A stretch of DNA of 64,000 nt from Kushneria avicenniae (GTDB lineage Bacteria > Pseudomonadota > Gammaproteobacteria > Pseudomonadales > Halomonadaceae): assembly GCF_900112585.1 (NCBI RefSeq), contig NZ_FOLY01000001.1, positions 1-64,000 on the forward strand. The letters run 5' to 3'. Numbering within the stretch: position 1 is the stretch's first letter; every line of letters starts with the position of its first letter. A program made the translations under genes and the position numbers. Below the pieces are notes generated by a model. It was not told the DNA's origin. It ran no database searches and saw nothing but the letters and a program-made list of their open reading frames with translations. Positions 8,205 through 17,850 of this stretch are shown here, piece after piece.

Positions 8205-10259
8205 GTGAGCATCGATATCACCGAGTTCTACCAGACATTCTTTGAAGAGGCCGAGGAACTGCTCAGTGACATGGAGCAGCAGCTGTTGCAGCTGGATCCC
8301 AGCGATCCTGACAGTGAACAGCTCAACGCCATCTTCCGGGCGGCGCACTCCATCAAGGGCGGTGCGGGTACCTTTGGCTTTACCGTTTTGCAGGAGACCA
8401 CGCACCTTTTCGAGAATCTGCTCGACCAGGCGCGTCATCATGAACTTGCGCTTGACCCGACCATCATCGACATATTTCTGGAAACCAAGGATATGCTCAG
8501 CGATCAGCTCAATGCCTATCGTCAACAGACCGAGCCGGACAGCGCTGCCTATGAGCGTATCTGTAACACCCTGAAGACACTGGCAGAAGAAAAGGGGCGG
8601 GGAAGCAGCGCTGCGCCTGCGGCGATCGAAAAGGCGCCAGTAGCTGCCCCGGCCGGCGACGGCACGGTGGTGATCAAAATCGCCGGCGTTGCGGCAGACA
8701 GTGCCGCTAGTCTGGCAGAAGAGCTGGCGTTGTTTGGTACGGTTATCGAGCAGCAGCACGGTGAAGACGTACTGACCGTCAAGCTTGAAACCGCCACGGG
8801 AGAAGACGATATTCGCGCCGTGCTCTGCTTTGTGGTCGATGAAGATCAGATCACTTTTGAAGGGGCTGCGGCTGCACCCTCTGAAAGTGCCGCGTCGGTG
8901 CCGGTATCTGACGATGTCGAGCCGGCCCTGATCGAGGAGGCGGTGGCGTCATCACAGCCGGCAGCCGAGACCGCCGCGGCGCCGGCCGAGCCTGCCAAAG
9001 CAGCGGCAACGGCTGCCAAAAAGCCCGAGCGTTCAGCGGCCAGCAGCGAAAATGCCTCACTGCGAGTATCGATTGAAAAAATCGATCAGATCATCAATCT
9101 GGTCGGCGAGCTGGTCATCACCCAGTCCATGCTGGAACAGGGCACGGCCGATTTTGATCCGGTGACCCACGGTAATCTGCTCAGTGGTATGACGCAGCTT
9201 CAGCGTAATGCTCGTGATCTGCAGGAAGCGGTCATGTCGATTCGCATGATGCCCATGGATGTTGTTTTCAACCGGTTCCCGCGGCTGGTGCGCGATCTTG
9301 CCGGCAAACTTGGCAAGCAGGTCGAGCTTGAAACGGTGGGCAAATCCACCGAACTCGACAAGGGACTTATCGAGCGCATTGTGGATCCGCTGACACACCT
9401 GGTGCGCAACAGTCTGGATCACGGCATCGAAACGCCTGATCGTCGTCTGGCCGCCGGCAAGCCGACAGCGGGCAGACTGACCCTGTCAGCCAGCCATCAG
9501 GGGGGCAACATTCTTATCGAGATCAGCGATGACGGGGCCGGCCTGAACCGGGAACGCATCCTGAAAAAGGCACGTGAAAACGGTCTGCCCGTTTCCGATG
9601 CCATGAGTGATGACGATGTCTGGCAGCTGATCTTTGCACCGGGCTTCTCAACGGCGGAGCAGGTCACCGACCTGTCCGGACGTGGCGTCGGCATGGACGT
9701 GGTCAAGCGTAATATCGCCCAGATGGGGGGCCACGTGGATATCCTGTCCCGGCCCGGTCAGGGCACTACGACACGCATCGTGCTGCCGCTGACGCTTGCC
9801 ATTCTCGACGGCATGTCGGTTCGTGTGGGAGAGGAGGTCTATATCCTGCCGCTGGGTGCCATCAAGGAATCCATGCAGGTTCGGCCGGAAGATATCAGTA
9901 CCGTGACGGGCAACGATCGCGTCCTGCATGTGCGCGGCGAATACCTGCCGCTGGTCGAACTCTATCGCGTTTTTGATATCCCCGATGCGCAGCAGGATGT
10001 CACCAAAGGGATTGTCATGATCGTACAGAGCGAAGGGCGCAGCTTTGCGCTTCAGGTGGATCAGCTGATCGGGCAGCACCAGGTGGTGGTCAAGAATCTG
10101 GAAACCAATTATCGACGCGTCGCCGGTATCTCTGCTGCCACCATCCTGGGGGATGGCAGCGTGGCACTGATTCTGGATATTCCTGCGCTGTCACGGACAC
10201 CACAGGACCGAGAGGGCGGTCATGCGGGGCAGTCTCGTAGCGCCGCCGCATTGCACTAA
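8205..10259 (+). CDS. cheA: Chemotaxis histidine kinase CheA
   Basis: A 684-residue soluble kinase of the chemotaxis array. Domain order is HPt with phospho-acceptor H48 ([12 protein letters not shown]), an Ala/Glu/Pro-rich linker and CheY-binding region (about 135-280), dimerisation helices ([20 protein letters not shown]), and an HATPase domain. The ATPase has an N box ([12 protein letters not shown]), a G1 box (DDGAGLN) and a G2 box (GRGVGMDVV). A C-terminal CheW-like domain follows (about 540-670). The GTG at 8205 is preferred because the protein then starts [15 protein letters not shown] like its homologues and H48 takes its usual number; an upstream GTG at 8151 adds 18 unlikely residues. 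It is cotranscribed with motAB and cheW. Confidence 0.96.
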   Translation: MSIDITEFYQTFFEEAEELLSDMEQQLLQLDPSDPDSEQLNAIFRAAHSIKGGAGTFGFTVLQETTHLFENLLDQARHHELALDPTIIDIFLETKDMLSDQLNAYRQQTEPDSAAYERICNTLKTLAEEKGRGSSAAPAAIEKAPVAAPAGDGTVVIKIAGVAADSAASLAEELALFGTVIEQQHGEDVLTVKLETATGEDDIRAVLCFVVDEDQITFEGAAAAPSESAASVPVSDDVEPALIEEAVASSQPAAETAAAPAEPAKAAATAAKKPERSAASSENASLRVSIEKIDQIINLVGELVITQSMLEQGTADFDPVTHGNLLSGMTQLQRNARDLQEAVMSIRMMPMDVVFNRFPRLVRDLAGKLGKQVELETVGKSTELDKGLIERIVDPLTHLVRNSLDHGIETPDRRLAAGKPTAGRLTLSASHQGGNILIEISDDGAGLNRERILKKARENGLPVSDAMSDDDVWQLIFAPGFSTAEQVTDLSGRGVGMDVVKRNIAQMGGHVDILSRPGQGTTTRIVLPLTLAILDGMSVRVGEEVYILPLGAIKESMQVRPEDISTVTGNDRVLHVRGEYLPLVELYRVFDIPDAQQDVTKGIVMIVQSEGRSFALQVDQLIGQHQVVVKNLETNYRRVAGISAATILGDGSVALILDIPALSRTPQDREGGHAGQSRSAAALH

Positions 10260-10326
10260 AACGAATTCAAAAAGAACCACCACTTTTAATACTGTCCGAC
10301 GGGTCGGGCATCAGGGAGTTGAGACA

Positions 10327-10815
10327 ATGGAAACTTCTGCTATCGAAAAAGCGCATCTGGACGGTGAAAGTCATGAATTTCTGGTTTTCAGACTGGGCTC
10401 GGAAGAGTACGGCATTGATATTCTGAGCGTTCAGGAGATTCGTGGCTACGAGGGGGTAACACGCATCGCCAATGCCCCTTCCTTTATCAAGGGTGTGACC
10501 AATCTTCGTGGCGTGATCGTGCCGATCGTTGATCTGCGGCTCAAGTTTGCGCTGGGTAACGCCGACTACACGGCACAGACGGTCGTGATCGTACTCAACA
10601 TCGGTCATCGTGTGGTCGGTGTGGTCGTGGATGGCGTTTCTGACGTGCTGGCCCTGACCGGCGAACAGATCAAGCCGGCGCCGGAGTTCGGATCGACACT
10701 TTCCACGCACTATCTGATGGGGCTGGGCAGTCTGGACGATCGCATGCTGATCCTGGTCGATATCGAAAAGCTGATGACCAGCGAAGAGATGGCTCTGATC
10801 GACAAGGCTGCCTGA
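10327..10815 (+). CDS. cheW: Chemotaxis coupling protein CheW
   Basis: A 162-residue adaptor that links receptors to CheA in the membrane-associated array. The fold is visible from [20 protein letters not shown] through [20 protein letters not shown] to [10 protein letters not shown], covering the whole CheW domain. The ATG at 10327 has a GGGAG site eight to ten bases upstream. It is the last gene of the motA-motB-cheA-cheW operon and is followed by a strong terminator. Confidence 0.96.
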   Translation: METSAIEKAHLDGESHEFLVFRLGSEEYGIDILSVQEIRGYEGVTRIANAPSFIKGVTNLRGVIVPIVDLRLKFALGNADYTAQTVVIVLNIGHRVVGVVVDGVSDVLALTGEQIKPAPEFGSTLSTHYLMGLGSLDDRMLILVDIEKLMTSEEMALIDKAA

Positions 10816-10834
10816 TTCATTGCTTTCTTTTTTC

Positions 10835-10864
10835 AAAAGCGCCGGCAGATGCCGGCGCTTTTTT
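10835..10864 (+). terminator. Rho-independent terminator after cheW
   Basis: AAAAGCGCCGGC (10835-10846), AGAT loop, GCCGGCGCTTTTTT (10851-10864): a twelve-base perfect stem including the A/T flanks. Confidence 0.93.
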
Positions 10865-11007
10865 GTATGCGCACAGGTCGGGCATCGACACAAATAGCGT
10901 AGTTTAAGACGCGCTAATCCAATCTTTGTTTTGGCCGGGCTGTAGTTTGATGTGCGTAGACACGCTGGCATCTGCCGGTCAATGGGGCTATTGCAGGAGT
11001 TTCGAGA

Positions 11008-12789
11008 GTGCGCAACAACCAACCGGTCAATGACCAGCACTATGTTCTGGGCGACCAGCAGTTTCTGATCTCCCAGACGGATACTGACGGCAATATCATT
11101 TATGCCAACCCGGCCTTCATCGACGTCAGCGGATTTGAACGTCACGAGCTGATTGGTGCGCCTCACAATCTGGTGCGACACCCCGACATGCCAAAGGTGG
11201 CCTTTGCCAATCTCTGGCAGACCCTGCGTGACGGCGAGACCTGGGTTGGCATGGTGAAAAACCGGCGCAAGGATGGTGGTTATTACTGGGTCCGGGCGAC
11301 CGTCATGCCGATGATCGAGGAAGGCCGCCTCAAGGGGTATGCCTCGGTTCGGGTCAAGGCCGACGATGCTGCCATTGCCCACGCTGACCATGTATACCGA
11401 CAGATCAACAGCGGTCAGGGTGGACGCTGGACCCTGGTGCAGGGGGTAATCACGCCGGCTGGTCCACGGGGCTGGCCGAGTCGTTTCAAACGAATGACCA
11501 ATGCGCGTCGGGCCGGCTGGGCAGGCATGACCTGTGCTCTGTCTTCCACCGCGCTATTGGGACTGCTGCTGGCAGATTATGAAATATTTTCTACACAGCA
11601 GTCCCTGCCCGTCACCATGAGCGTACTGACCCTCGGAGCAGCCTTCCTTTCAAGCGTGAGTGGCGTTGCCAGTGCCCTGCTGGCGCGACGCGTACAGCGA
11701 TCGCTTGATCAGGCACTGCTGTGCTGTCGCCAGATCGCCAGCGGCGATCTCGAGATGAGCCATCACAGTCAGGACCAGTTGATGATCGCGCTGGATACCA
11801 TGCGAAAGTGCGTGCTGTGTGTTGTGCGTGACGTCAAGAGAAGCGCCGGCGTCATGGCGCCGGCCAGCAATGAGCTGGCCAGTGGCAATCAGGATCTCTC
11901 CCGGCGTACCGAAGAGCAGGCAGCATCGCTTGAGCAGACCGCCAGCAGCATGGAGGAGTTGACCGCCACCGTCGGCCACAACGCCGAACATGCCGGCAAT
12001 GCTTCGCAGCTGGCCCACCAGGCTTCAAGTGTCGCAGAGCGAGGGCATACCGAAATGGATGATGTCGTGGCGCGTATGCAGAGCATCGCGCAGGCCTCGA
12101 CCCGTATCTCCGACATCGTGGGTGTTATCGACGGTATCGCTTTTCAAACCAACATTCTGGCGCTCAACGCTTCGGTGGAAGCCGCTCGTGCCGGCGAGCA
12201 GGGCAAGGGGTTTGCCGTGGTCGCCAATGAAGTACGCAGTCTGGCCGGTCGCAGTGCTCAGGCCGCCCGAGAAATTCGCGAACTGATCGACCAATCCTCG
12301 GTTGAAGTCAGCGCTGGCGGTGAACTGGTCACCCGAGCGCAATCCACCATGACTGATATTGTCAGCGGCGTACATCGCGTCAGCAGTCTGATGGAAGAGA
12401 TCTCCTCGGCCAGTCGCGAGCAGAAAAACGGCATCGAGCAGATCGGTCAGGCCATCAACCGCATGGATGAAATGACGCAGCAGAACGCCGCCATGGTCGA
12501 GCAGTCCTCGGCTGCGTCCGAATCGATGCGTCAAAACGCCGATCACCTCAATGAAATTGTCAGTCTTTTCAGGATCAAGGAAAGCTCGCGGACGCCGATA
12601 ATAGCTTCACACAGGACTGCGCCAGCAACAGGGTGCGAGAAGCAGTCCGGTGGCCTGGAGTCGAAACGGCGTGCACCAGTGTCTATCGAGTCCGGCCAGA
12701 CCGGTGCCTCTGCTGTCAGGATGTCAGCCACTCGTCAGCGTGACGAGTCGATTTCTGACAAGGCAGACGAGGACTGGACCACCTTTTGA
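11008..12789 (+). CDS. aer: Aer-type PAS-domain chemotaxis receptor with CheR-docking tail
   Basis: A 593-residue methyl-accepting protein. An N-terminal PAS domain (about 10-125: DTDGNIIYANPAFIDVSGFE, HPDMPKVAFANLWQTL) resembles the FAD-binding PAS of the energy sensor Aer. It is followed by two hydrophobic segments (ALSSTALLGLLLADY; MSVLTLGAAFLSSVSGV), a HAMP-like stretch and a long signalling coiled coil. The hairpin tip is canonical (GIAFQTNILALNASVEAARAG). The C-terminus ends EDWTTF, matching the xWxxF pentapeptide that tethers CheR/CheB; cheR is the next gene. Starts with GTG behind an AGGAG site. It is the only chemoreceptor in the window. Ligand or redox sensing is inferred from the PAS similarity. 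Confidence 0.88.
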   Translation: MRNNQPVNDQHYVLGDQQFLISQTDTDGNIIYANPAFIDVSGFERHELIGAPHNLVRHPDMPKVAFANLWQTLRDGETWVGMVKNRRKDGGYYWVRATVMPMIEEGRLKGYASVRVKADDAAIAHADHVYRQINSGQGGRWTLVQGVITPAGPRGWPSRFKRMTNARRAGWAGMTCALSSTALLGLLLADYEIFSTQQSLPVTMSVLTLGAAFLSSVSGVASALLARRVQRSLDQALLCCRQIASGDLEMSHHSQDQLMIALDTMRKCVLCVVRDVKRSAGVMAPASNELASGNQDLSRRTEEQAASLEQTASSMEELTATVGHNAEHAGNASQLAHQASSVAERGHTEMDDVVARMQSIAQASTRISDIVGVIDGIAFQTNILALNASVEAARAGEQGKGFAVVANEVRSLAGRSAQAAREIRELIDQSSVEVSAGGELVTRAQSTMTDIVSGVHRVSSLMEEISSASREQKNGIEQIGQAINRMDEMTQQNAAMVEQSSAASESMRQNADHLNEIVSLFRIKESSRTPIIASHRTAPATGCEKQSGGLESKRRAPVSIESGQTGASAVRMSATRQRDESISDKADEDWTTF

Positions 12790-12817
12790 TCACCCCGGGT
12801 GATGCGGAGAAAAAGAC

Positions 12818-13663
12818 GTGACAGAAGTCGCTGAAAGCCGCGATCTGAAACTGACACACGAGGACTTCGAGCGTGTCAGACGCTTGATCCACGAGCGTGC
12901 AGGTATCGCACTGGCACTACACAAAAAGGAAATGGTGTATAGCCGTCTGGCGCGTCGTCTGCGCACGCTCGGGCTCAACCAGTTCAGGGCCTATCTCGAC
13001 ATTCTGGATGGGCATGCTGAATCTCCCGAGTGGGAGCATTTCGTCAATGCACTGACGACCAATCTGACATCGTTTTTTCGCGAGGCGCATCACTTCCCGA
13101 TTCTGGCCGATCACGTTCGCGCCCAGAGCAGCAATATCAAGGTCTGGTGCTGCGCGGCCTCGACCGGTGAAGAGCCGTGGTCACTGGCCATGACGCTGAC
13201 CGAAGCGCTTGGACCCAAGGCGCAGAATGCCCGGATCGTGGCGACCGACATCGATACCCGGGCGCTTGCCACAGCTTCTGCCGGCATCTATCCGATCAAT
13301 CAGATCGAGAAACTGTCGATGGAGCAGCGCAAGCGGTTTTTCATGCGCGGAGTGGGAGCGAAATCAGGCGTGGCGCGCGTTAACCCGGCGCTTTCGGCCA
13401 TGGTGGAATATCGCCAGCTGAATCTGCTGGAGGCGCGATGGAACATGGAAGGGCCGTTTGATGCCATCTTCTGCCGCAACATCATGATCTATTTCGACAA
13501 GCCCACCCAGAAGCGGATTCTGGAAAGGTTCGCGCCGCTGCTCAAACCCAACGGGCTCTTGTTTGCAGGTCACTCGGAAAACTTTACCTATCTGACCGAT
13601 GTGTTTCGGCTGCAGGGGCATACCGTTTATGGACTGGCATCCAGTCCGGGATCGCGACCATGA
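12818..13663 (+). CDS. cheR: Chemoreceptor methyltransferase CheR
   Basis: A 281-residue SAM-dependent enzyme that methylates glutamates on chemoreceptors during adaptation. An N-terminal helical substrate-recognition domain (LTHEDFERVRRLIHERAGIA) precedes the methyltransferase domain with the SAM motif WCCAASTGEEPWSLAMTL and the downstream FDAIFCRNIMIYFDK. GTG start with a GGAG site. The last bases overlap cheD by 4 nt (ATGA). The upstream receptor carries a docking pentapeptide, and the beta-subdomain expected to bind it is present. Confidence 0.96.
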   Translation: MTEVAESRDLKLTHEDFERVRRLIHERAGIALALHKKEMVYSRLARRLRTLGLNQFRAYLDILDGHAESPEWEHFVNALTTNLTSFFREAHHFPILADHVRAQSSNIKVWCCAASTGEEPWSLAMTLTEALGPKAQNARIVATDIDTRALATASAGIYPINQIEKLSMEQRKRFFMRGVGAKSGVARVNPALSAMVEYRQLNLLEARWNMEGPFDAIFCRNIMIYFDKPTQKRILERFAPLLKPNGLLFAGHSENFTYLTDVFRLQGHTVYGLASSPGSRP

Positions 13664-14277
13664 AACCCCGCGAGCGGGAAGGCTTGGCCAACCATTTTTA
13701 CTTTGATCGCGATGATCATCTCGACGCCGTCAAACTGTTACCAAGCGAGTATTACGTGGCCTCGACACCGATGGTGCTGTCGACGGTGCTGGGGTCATGT
13801 GTCTCGGCATGTATCCGCGACAGTGTTGCCGGTGTTGGCGGCATGAACCACTACATGCTGCCCGGTGATGGCAGCCACGATACCAGCGGACCTCGACTGC
13901 GCTATGGCGAGCATGCCATGAGTACGCTGGTGGAAGAGATCTGCCGACGGGGCGGGCGACGTGACCGGCTGGAAGCCAAGGTGTTTGGCGGCGGTATGGT
14001 CATCGCCGGCATGGCCTCGCGCATCGGGTTTGCCAACGCCGAGTTTGTCATGGCGTGGCTTGATCGCGAAAACATTCGAGTGCTCGCGCAGGATCTCAAC
14101 GGTAGCCATGCGCGTCGCGTGCACTATCTGCCCGGAAGCGGTCAGGTACGGGTCCGACGTCTCAGCGGTAGTGCCACGGTCTGCAGTCGCGAGAAGACGA
14201 TGATCGAAGCACTGGTCGAAGACGCTGTCCATCCGTTGGTCACGGCAGCAGCAGGCATGAGAGGAGCAGGACGGTGA
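13660..14277 (+). CDS. cheD: Chemoreceptor glutamine deamidase CheD
   Basis: A 205-residue cysteine deamidase that converts receptor Gln to Glu, making sites methylatable. The catalytic cysteine lies in [12 protein letters not shown], the histidine in GGMNHYMLP, and the following threonine/serine-rich strand and GGG(M/V) loop ([12 protein letters not shown]) are intact. It overlaps cheR by 4 nt upstream and cheB by 4 nt downstream, indicating coupled translation of the receptor-modifying enzymes. CheD often works with CheC, which is absent here, while the CheY phosphatase CheZ is present. Confidence 0.95.
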   Translation: MKPREREGLANHFYFDRDDHLDAVKLLPSEYYVASTPMVLSTVLGSCVSACIRDSVAGVGGMNHYMLPGDGSHDTSGPRLRYGEHAMSTLVEEICRRGGRRDRLEAKVFGGGMVIAGMASRIGFANAEFVMAWLDRENIRVLAQDLNGSHARRVHYLPGSGQVRVRRLSGSATVCSREKTMIEALVEDAVHPLVTAAAGMRGAGR

Positions 14278-15335
14278 GCAAGATCAAGGTATTGTGTGTT
14301 GACGACTCGGCACTGATTCGCAGTCTGATCAGCGAAATCATCAATCAGGAGCCTGACATGGAGGTGGTCGCCACGGCCCCCGATCCATTGGTGGCCCGGG
14401 ACCTGATCAAGCGGACCAACCCTGACGTGCTGACACTGGACGTCGAAATGCCGCGCATGGATGGCCTGGATTTTCTGGAAAGGCTCATGCGGCTGCGTCC
14501 CATGCCGGTTGTCATGGTCTCTTCCCTGACGGAGCGGGGGTCGGAAATCACCATGCGGGCGCTCGAGCTGGGGGCCGTGGATTTTGTGACCAAGCCACAG
14601 CTGGGCATTCGTGAAGGCATGGCCGAATACGCACATGCCATCACCGACAAGATTCGCGCCGCATCCAGAGCAAGACTCAAGGCGGCGCAGCCATCGTCAA
14701 GCCCTGCGCCGGCGGCCCTGCGCGCGCCGCTGTATTCCAGCGAGAAGCTGCTGATTATCGGTGCCTCGACCGGAGGGACGGAGGCCATTCGGGAGTTTCT
14801 GATGCCGCTGCCCTCGGACAGCCCGGCCATCCTGATCACCCAGCATATGCCGGCCGGCTTTACCAAATCCTTTGCCGCGCGTCTGGACAGCCTCTGTCGT
14901 ATCAGCGTGCGCGAAGCCGTACATGGCGAGCGAGTGCTGCCCGGTCATGCCTATCTGGCGCCTGGTGGCGAAGCACACCTTCGCCTGGTACGCAGCGGCG
15001 CCAATTACGTGATCTCGCTGGATCACGAAGCACCCATCAATCGTCATCGCCCCTCCGTTGACGCCCTGTTTGAATCCGCCGCCATCAACGCTGGCAAGAA
15101 CGCCATCGGGGTTTTGCTGACCGGCATGGGCAAGGATGGAGCGCAGGGGCTTTTGAAAATGCGTGAGGCCGGCGCCTGGACCCTGGCTCAGGATGAGGCC
15201 AGCTGTGTGGTCTTTGGCATGCCGCGCGAGGCGATCGCGCTGGGCGCGGCATGCGAAGTCGTTCCTATCACCAGCATGTGCGAGCGGGCGCTGGCGCAGC
15301 TGGGTGGCAGCAATCGTCAGGCACTGCGCGTCTAG
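14274..15335 (+). CDS. cheB: Chemotaxis methylesterase/response regulator CheB
   Basis: A 353-residue enzyme removing methyl groups from receptors. It has an N-terminal receiver domain ([11 protein letters not shown] acidic pair; phospho-Asp in [16 protein letters not shown] in FVTKPQ), a linker and a C-terminal esterase. The Ser-His-Asp triad is in [22 protein letters not shown] and [12 protein letters not shown]. It begins with GTG overlapping the cheD stop (GTGA) behind a GAGGAG site. Complete and of normal length. Confidence 0.96.
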   Translation: MSKIKVLCVDDSALIRSLISEIINQEPDMEVVATAPDPLVARDLIKRTNPDVLTLDVEMPRMDGLDFLERLMRLRPMPVVMVSSLTERGSEITMRALELGAVDFVTKPQLGIREGMAEYAHAITDKIRAASRARLKAAQPSSSPAPAALRAPLYSSEKLLIIGASTGGTEAIREFLMPLPSDSPAILITQHMPAGFTKSFAARLDSLCRISVREAVHGERVLPGHAYLAPGGEAHLRLVRSGANYVISLDHEAPINRHRPSVDALFESAAINAGKNAIGVLLTGMGKDGAQGLLKMREAGAWTLAQDEASCVVFGMPREAIALGAACEVVPITSMCERALAQLGGSNRQALRV

Positions 15336-15398
15336 TGCTGCATTACTGAATCGTTGACTCGCGCGCAAGCGCACTTATTTGAAAAGGAAATAACCGAC

Positions 15399-15788
15399 AT
15401 GGCTGACAAGAACATTCACATCCTGGTGGTCGATGACTTTCCCACCATGCGACGTATCGTGCGCAACCTCCTCAAGGAGCTGGGCTTCAACAACGTCGAT
15501 GAAGCAGAAGACGGCGTTGATGGTCTGGCCAAGCTGCGCAGCGACAGCTTCGGCTTTGTGGTCTCGGACTGGAACATGCCCAATCTGGACGGCCTGGAGA
15601 TGCTCAAGCAGATCCGCGCTGATGACAACCTCAAGCATCTGCCGGTACTGATGGTGACGGCCGAGGCCAAGAAGGAAAACATCATTGCCGCCGCGCAGGC
15701 CGGTGCCAACGGTTACGTGGTCAAACCCTTTACCGCGGCGACGCTCGAAGAGAAGCTGAACAAGATCTTCGAAAAGCTCGATAAATAA
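15399..15788 (+). CDS. cheY: Chemotaxis response regulator CheY
   Basis: A 129-residue single-domain receiver. Phosphorylated by CheA, it binds FliM to switch rotation. The acidic pocket (VVDDF), phospho-acceptor ([11 protein letters not shown]), switch Thr (VTAEAK) and Lys (VVKPFTA) are all present and very close to the enteric protein. ATG at 15399 follows a AAAAGGAAATA site; the frame is open a little further upstream but without homology. cheZ follows 30 bases later. Confidence 0.97.
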   Translation: MADKNIHILVVDDFPTMRRIVRNLLKELGFNNVDEAEDGVDGLAKLRSDSFGFVVSDWNMPNLDGLEMLKQIRADDNLKHLPVLMVTAEAKKENIIAAAQAGANGYVVKPFTAATLEEKLNKIFEKLDK

Positions 15789-15818
15789 GTCTGCGGATTG
15801 ACATCGGGAGTGAACGAC

Positions 15819-16487
15819 ATGACAGCCAATGCGAACCCACACAGCGCAGATGATGCGATCCCGCAGGATCTTATCGCCAGAATCGGCCAGCTCACGCGCG
15901 CCCTGCGTGACAACATGCGAGAGCTTGGCCTGGACAAGGAGGTCGAAAAGGCCGCCCAGGCCATCCCGGACTCCAGGGATCGGCTGGGCTATATCGCCTC
16001 CATGACCGAGCAGGCGGCCGAGCGCTCGCTCAATGCCATCGAGATTGCCCAGCCCATTCAGGACAATATCGAAAAGCAGTCATCAGAGCTGGCGGCCCGG
16101 TGGGACCAGTGGTTTGACAAGCCGCTCGAGCAGGCTGAGGCCCGCGATCTGGTCGGTGACACCCGTGCCTATCTCGAGTGGGTGCCGGCACAGACACGTG
16201 CGACCCAGAGTCAGCTGATGGAAGTCATGATGGCCCAGGATTTTCAGGATCTGACTGGTCAGGTCATCAAGAAAATGATGGAAGTCATTCATGAAATCGA
16301 GCGCGAACTGGTACAGGTGCTGATCGATAGCATTCCGTCGGATACCATGCGCGAGCGTGCTCAGGAAAATAGCAGCAAGTCACCGGATGGTCTTCTCAAC
16401 GGTCCGCAGATCAAGACGGATGGGCGCACCGATATCGTCACCGATCAGTCACAGGTCGATGATCTGCTCGACAGCCTCGGCTTCTAG
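15819..16487 (+). CDS. cheZ: CheY-P phosphatase CheZ
   Basis: A 222-residue helical protein that dephosphorylates CheY-P. The catalytic segment MMAQDFQDLTGQVIKKMM contains the conserved Asp and Gln, and the C-terminus ends with the CheY-binding tail VDDLLDSLGF. ATG at 15819 is chosen because a GGGAG site lies eight bases upstream; alternative upstream TTG has no site. It forms a pair with cheY and is the last gene of the che block. Confidence 0.96.
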   Translation: MTANANPHSADDAIPQDLIARIGQLTRALRDNMRELGLDKEVEKAAQAIPDSRDRLGYIASMTEQAAERSLNAIEIAQPIQDNIEKQSSELAARWDQWFDKPLEQAEARDLVGDTRAYLEWVPAQTRATQSQLMEVMMAQDFQDLTGQVIKKMMEVIHEIERELVQVLIDSIPSDTMRERAQENSSKSPDGLLNGPQIKTDGRTDIVTDQSQVDDLLDSLGF

Positions 16488-16507
16488 GGTTATTGCCTGC
16501 TTATATG

Positions 16508-16539
16508 TCGAATAGCTCTCCCACGGGCGGGCTATTCGA
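16508..16539 (+). terminator. Hairpin after cheZ, possible terminator
   Basis: TCGAATAGC (16508-16516) pairs with GCTATTCGA (16531-16539). The T-run after it is weak (GATTGTTTG), so termination is uncertain; it may be a structured leader between the che and flhBA units. Confidence 0.45.
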
Positions 16540-16615
16540 GCGATTGTTTGTCCCTCCTTCCTCGCACAATGTCGCCCAATGAGCATGATGCTCTACATGA
16601 TTTCATGGGGTCGAC

Positions 16616-17782
16616 ATGTCCGGCGACAGTGACGCAGAAAAAACCGAAGAACCCACGGCGCGGCGCCTTGAAAAAGCCCGCGAAGAGGGACAGGTTGCCC
16701 GATCACGTGAGTTGACCACCTTTTTGATGCTGGCCGTCGGTGCCGGCGGCCTGGCCCTTTGCATGAGCTGGATGGGCGAGGTGCTCTCCGAGGTCATGAG
16801 TGATGGGTTGACCTTCGATGCCGACGTGGCCCGTGATCCGACTCGAATGATGATCAATGTCACGGCACTGGGCGGCCGAGCACTGCTGGCCATCGCACCG
16901 ATCATGGGCATCATGGGGGCTGTGGCACTTCTGGCGCCCATGGCGCTCGGAGGATGGCTGTTTTCGACCAAATCCCTCAAGTTCGATGTCAAAAAGCTCA
17001 ACCCTCTGTCGGGTCTCAAGCGGATGTTTTCCAGCCAGGTGCTGGCGGAGCTGGTCAAGACCATCGCCAAGTCGCTGCTGATCGCACTGGTGGCGGCCGG
17101 TTTCATCTACAGCCATCAGGGTCAACTGCTCGGGCTGGCCGGTGAGAGCCTTCAATCCGGCATGCGCCACATGCTGCTGATGGTGGTGTTCTGCTGCGCT
17201 CTGATTCTACTGGCCTTTATTTTTGTCATCGTGATCGATGTGCCCTACCAACTGTGGAGCCATACCAAAAAGCTGCGCATGAGCCGAGAGGACATTCGTC
17301 AGGAGCACAAGGAGTCCGAAGGCGACCCACAGGTCAAGGGGCGGATTCGCCAGCAGCAACAGGCAGCTGCGCGTCGGCGCATGATGAGCGAGGTGCCCAA
17401 GGCCGATGTCATCATCACTAACCCGACCCACTTCGCCGTAGCCCTGGCCTACAAGGACAATGAAATGGGGGCACCCCGGGTAGTGGCGAAGGGGGCCGAC
17501 GCCGTTGCGGCCAAAATTCGCGAGCTGGGTCAGGAAAACCGCATTCCCTTTCTGGAAGCACCGGCACTGGCCCGCTCGCTCTACCGTCATGGTGAGCTGG
17601 GCAGGGAAATTCCCGCAGCTCTTTATACCGCTGTGGCCGAAGTGCTGGCCTGGGTGTATCAGATCCGGCGCTACCGCAGTGAGGGCGGCAAGGCACCACA
17701 GCGGCCCGGTCATATCGAAGTGCCCGAAGAGATGGCCTATACCCCGCAGGCATCGGATGACGACGATGATAATGAACAGTGA
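16616..17782 (+). CDS. flhB: Flagellar export apparatus switch protein FlhB
   Basis: A 388-residue membrane component of the flagellar type III export gate that switches substrate class from hook to filament proteins. The N-terminus (DAEKTEEPTARRLEKAREEG) is canonical and four hydrophobic segments follow. The cytoplasmic domain contains the autocleavage motif NPTH (in ITNPTHFAVALAY). The C-terminal tail is acidic (ASDDDDDNEQ). ATG with a GGGG site. It begins the flhB-flhA-flhE operon. A second, truncated FlhB-like domain is encoded at 4356-4643. Confidence 0.97.
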   Translation: MSGDSDAEKTEEPTARRLEKAREEGQVARSRELTTFLMLAVGAGGLALCMSWMGEVLSEVMSDGLTFDADVARDPTRMMINVTALGGRALLAIAPIMGIMGAVALLAPMALGGWLFSTKSLKFDVKKLNPLSGLKRMFSSQVLAELVKTIAKSLLIALVAAGFIYSHQGQLLGLAGESLQSGMRHMLLMVVFCCALILLAFIFVIVIDVPYQLWSHTKKLRMSREDIRQEHKESEGDPQVKGRIRQQQQAAARRRMMSEVPKADVIITNPTHFAVALAYKDNEMGAPRVVAKGADAVAAKIRELGQENRIPFLEAPALARSLYRHGELGREIPAALYTAVAEVLAWVYQIRRYRSEGGKAPQRPGHIEVPEEMAYTPQASDDDDDNEQ

Positions 17783-17850
17783 TGCCCGGGCGCCAGGTCG
17801 CTCGTCCCGGCCGTTGAAACACCTATCTACCATGACAGGTCATTGCTGAC

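Noticed and set aside
10267-11391. A 374-codon minus-strand open frame across cheW and the receptor gene
   Set aside because: It runs across a strong terminator and antisense to cheW and the PAS domain; no homology pattern.
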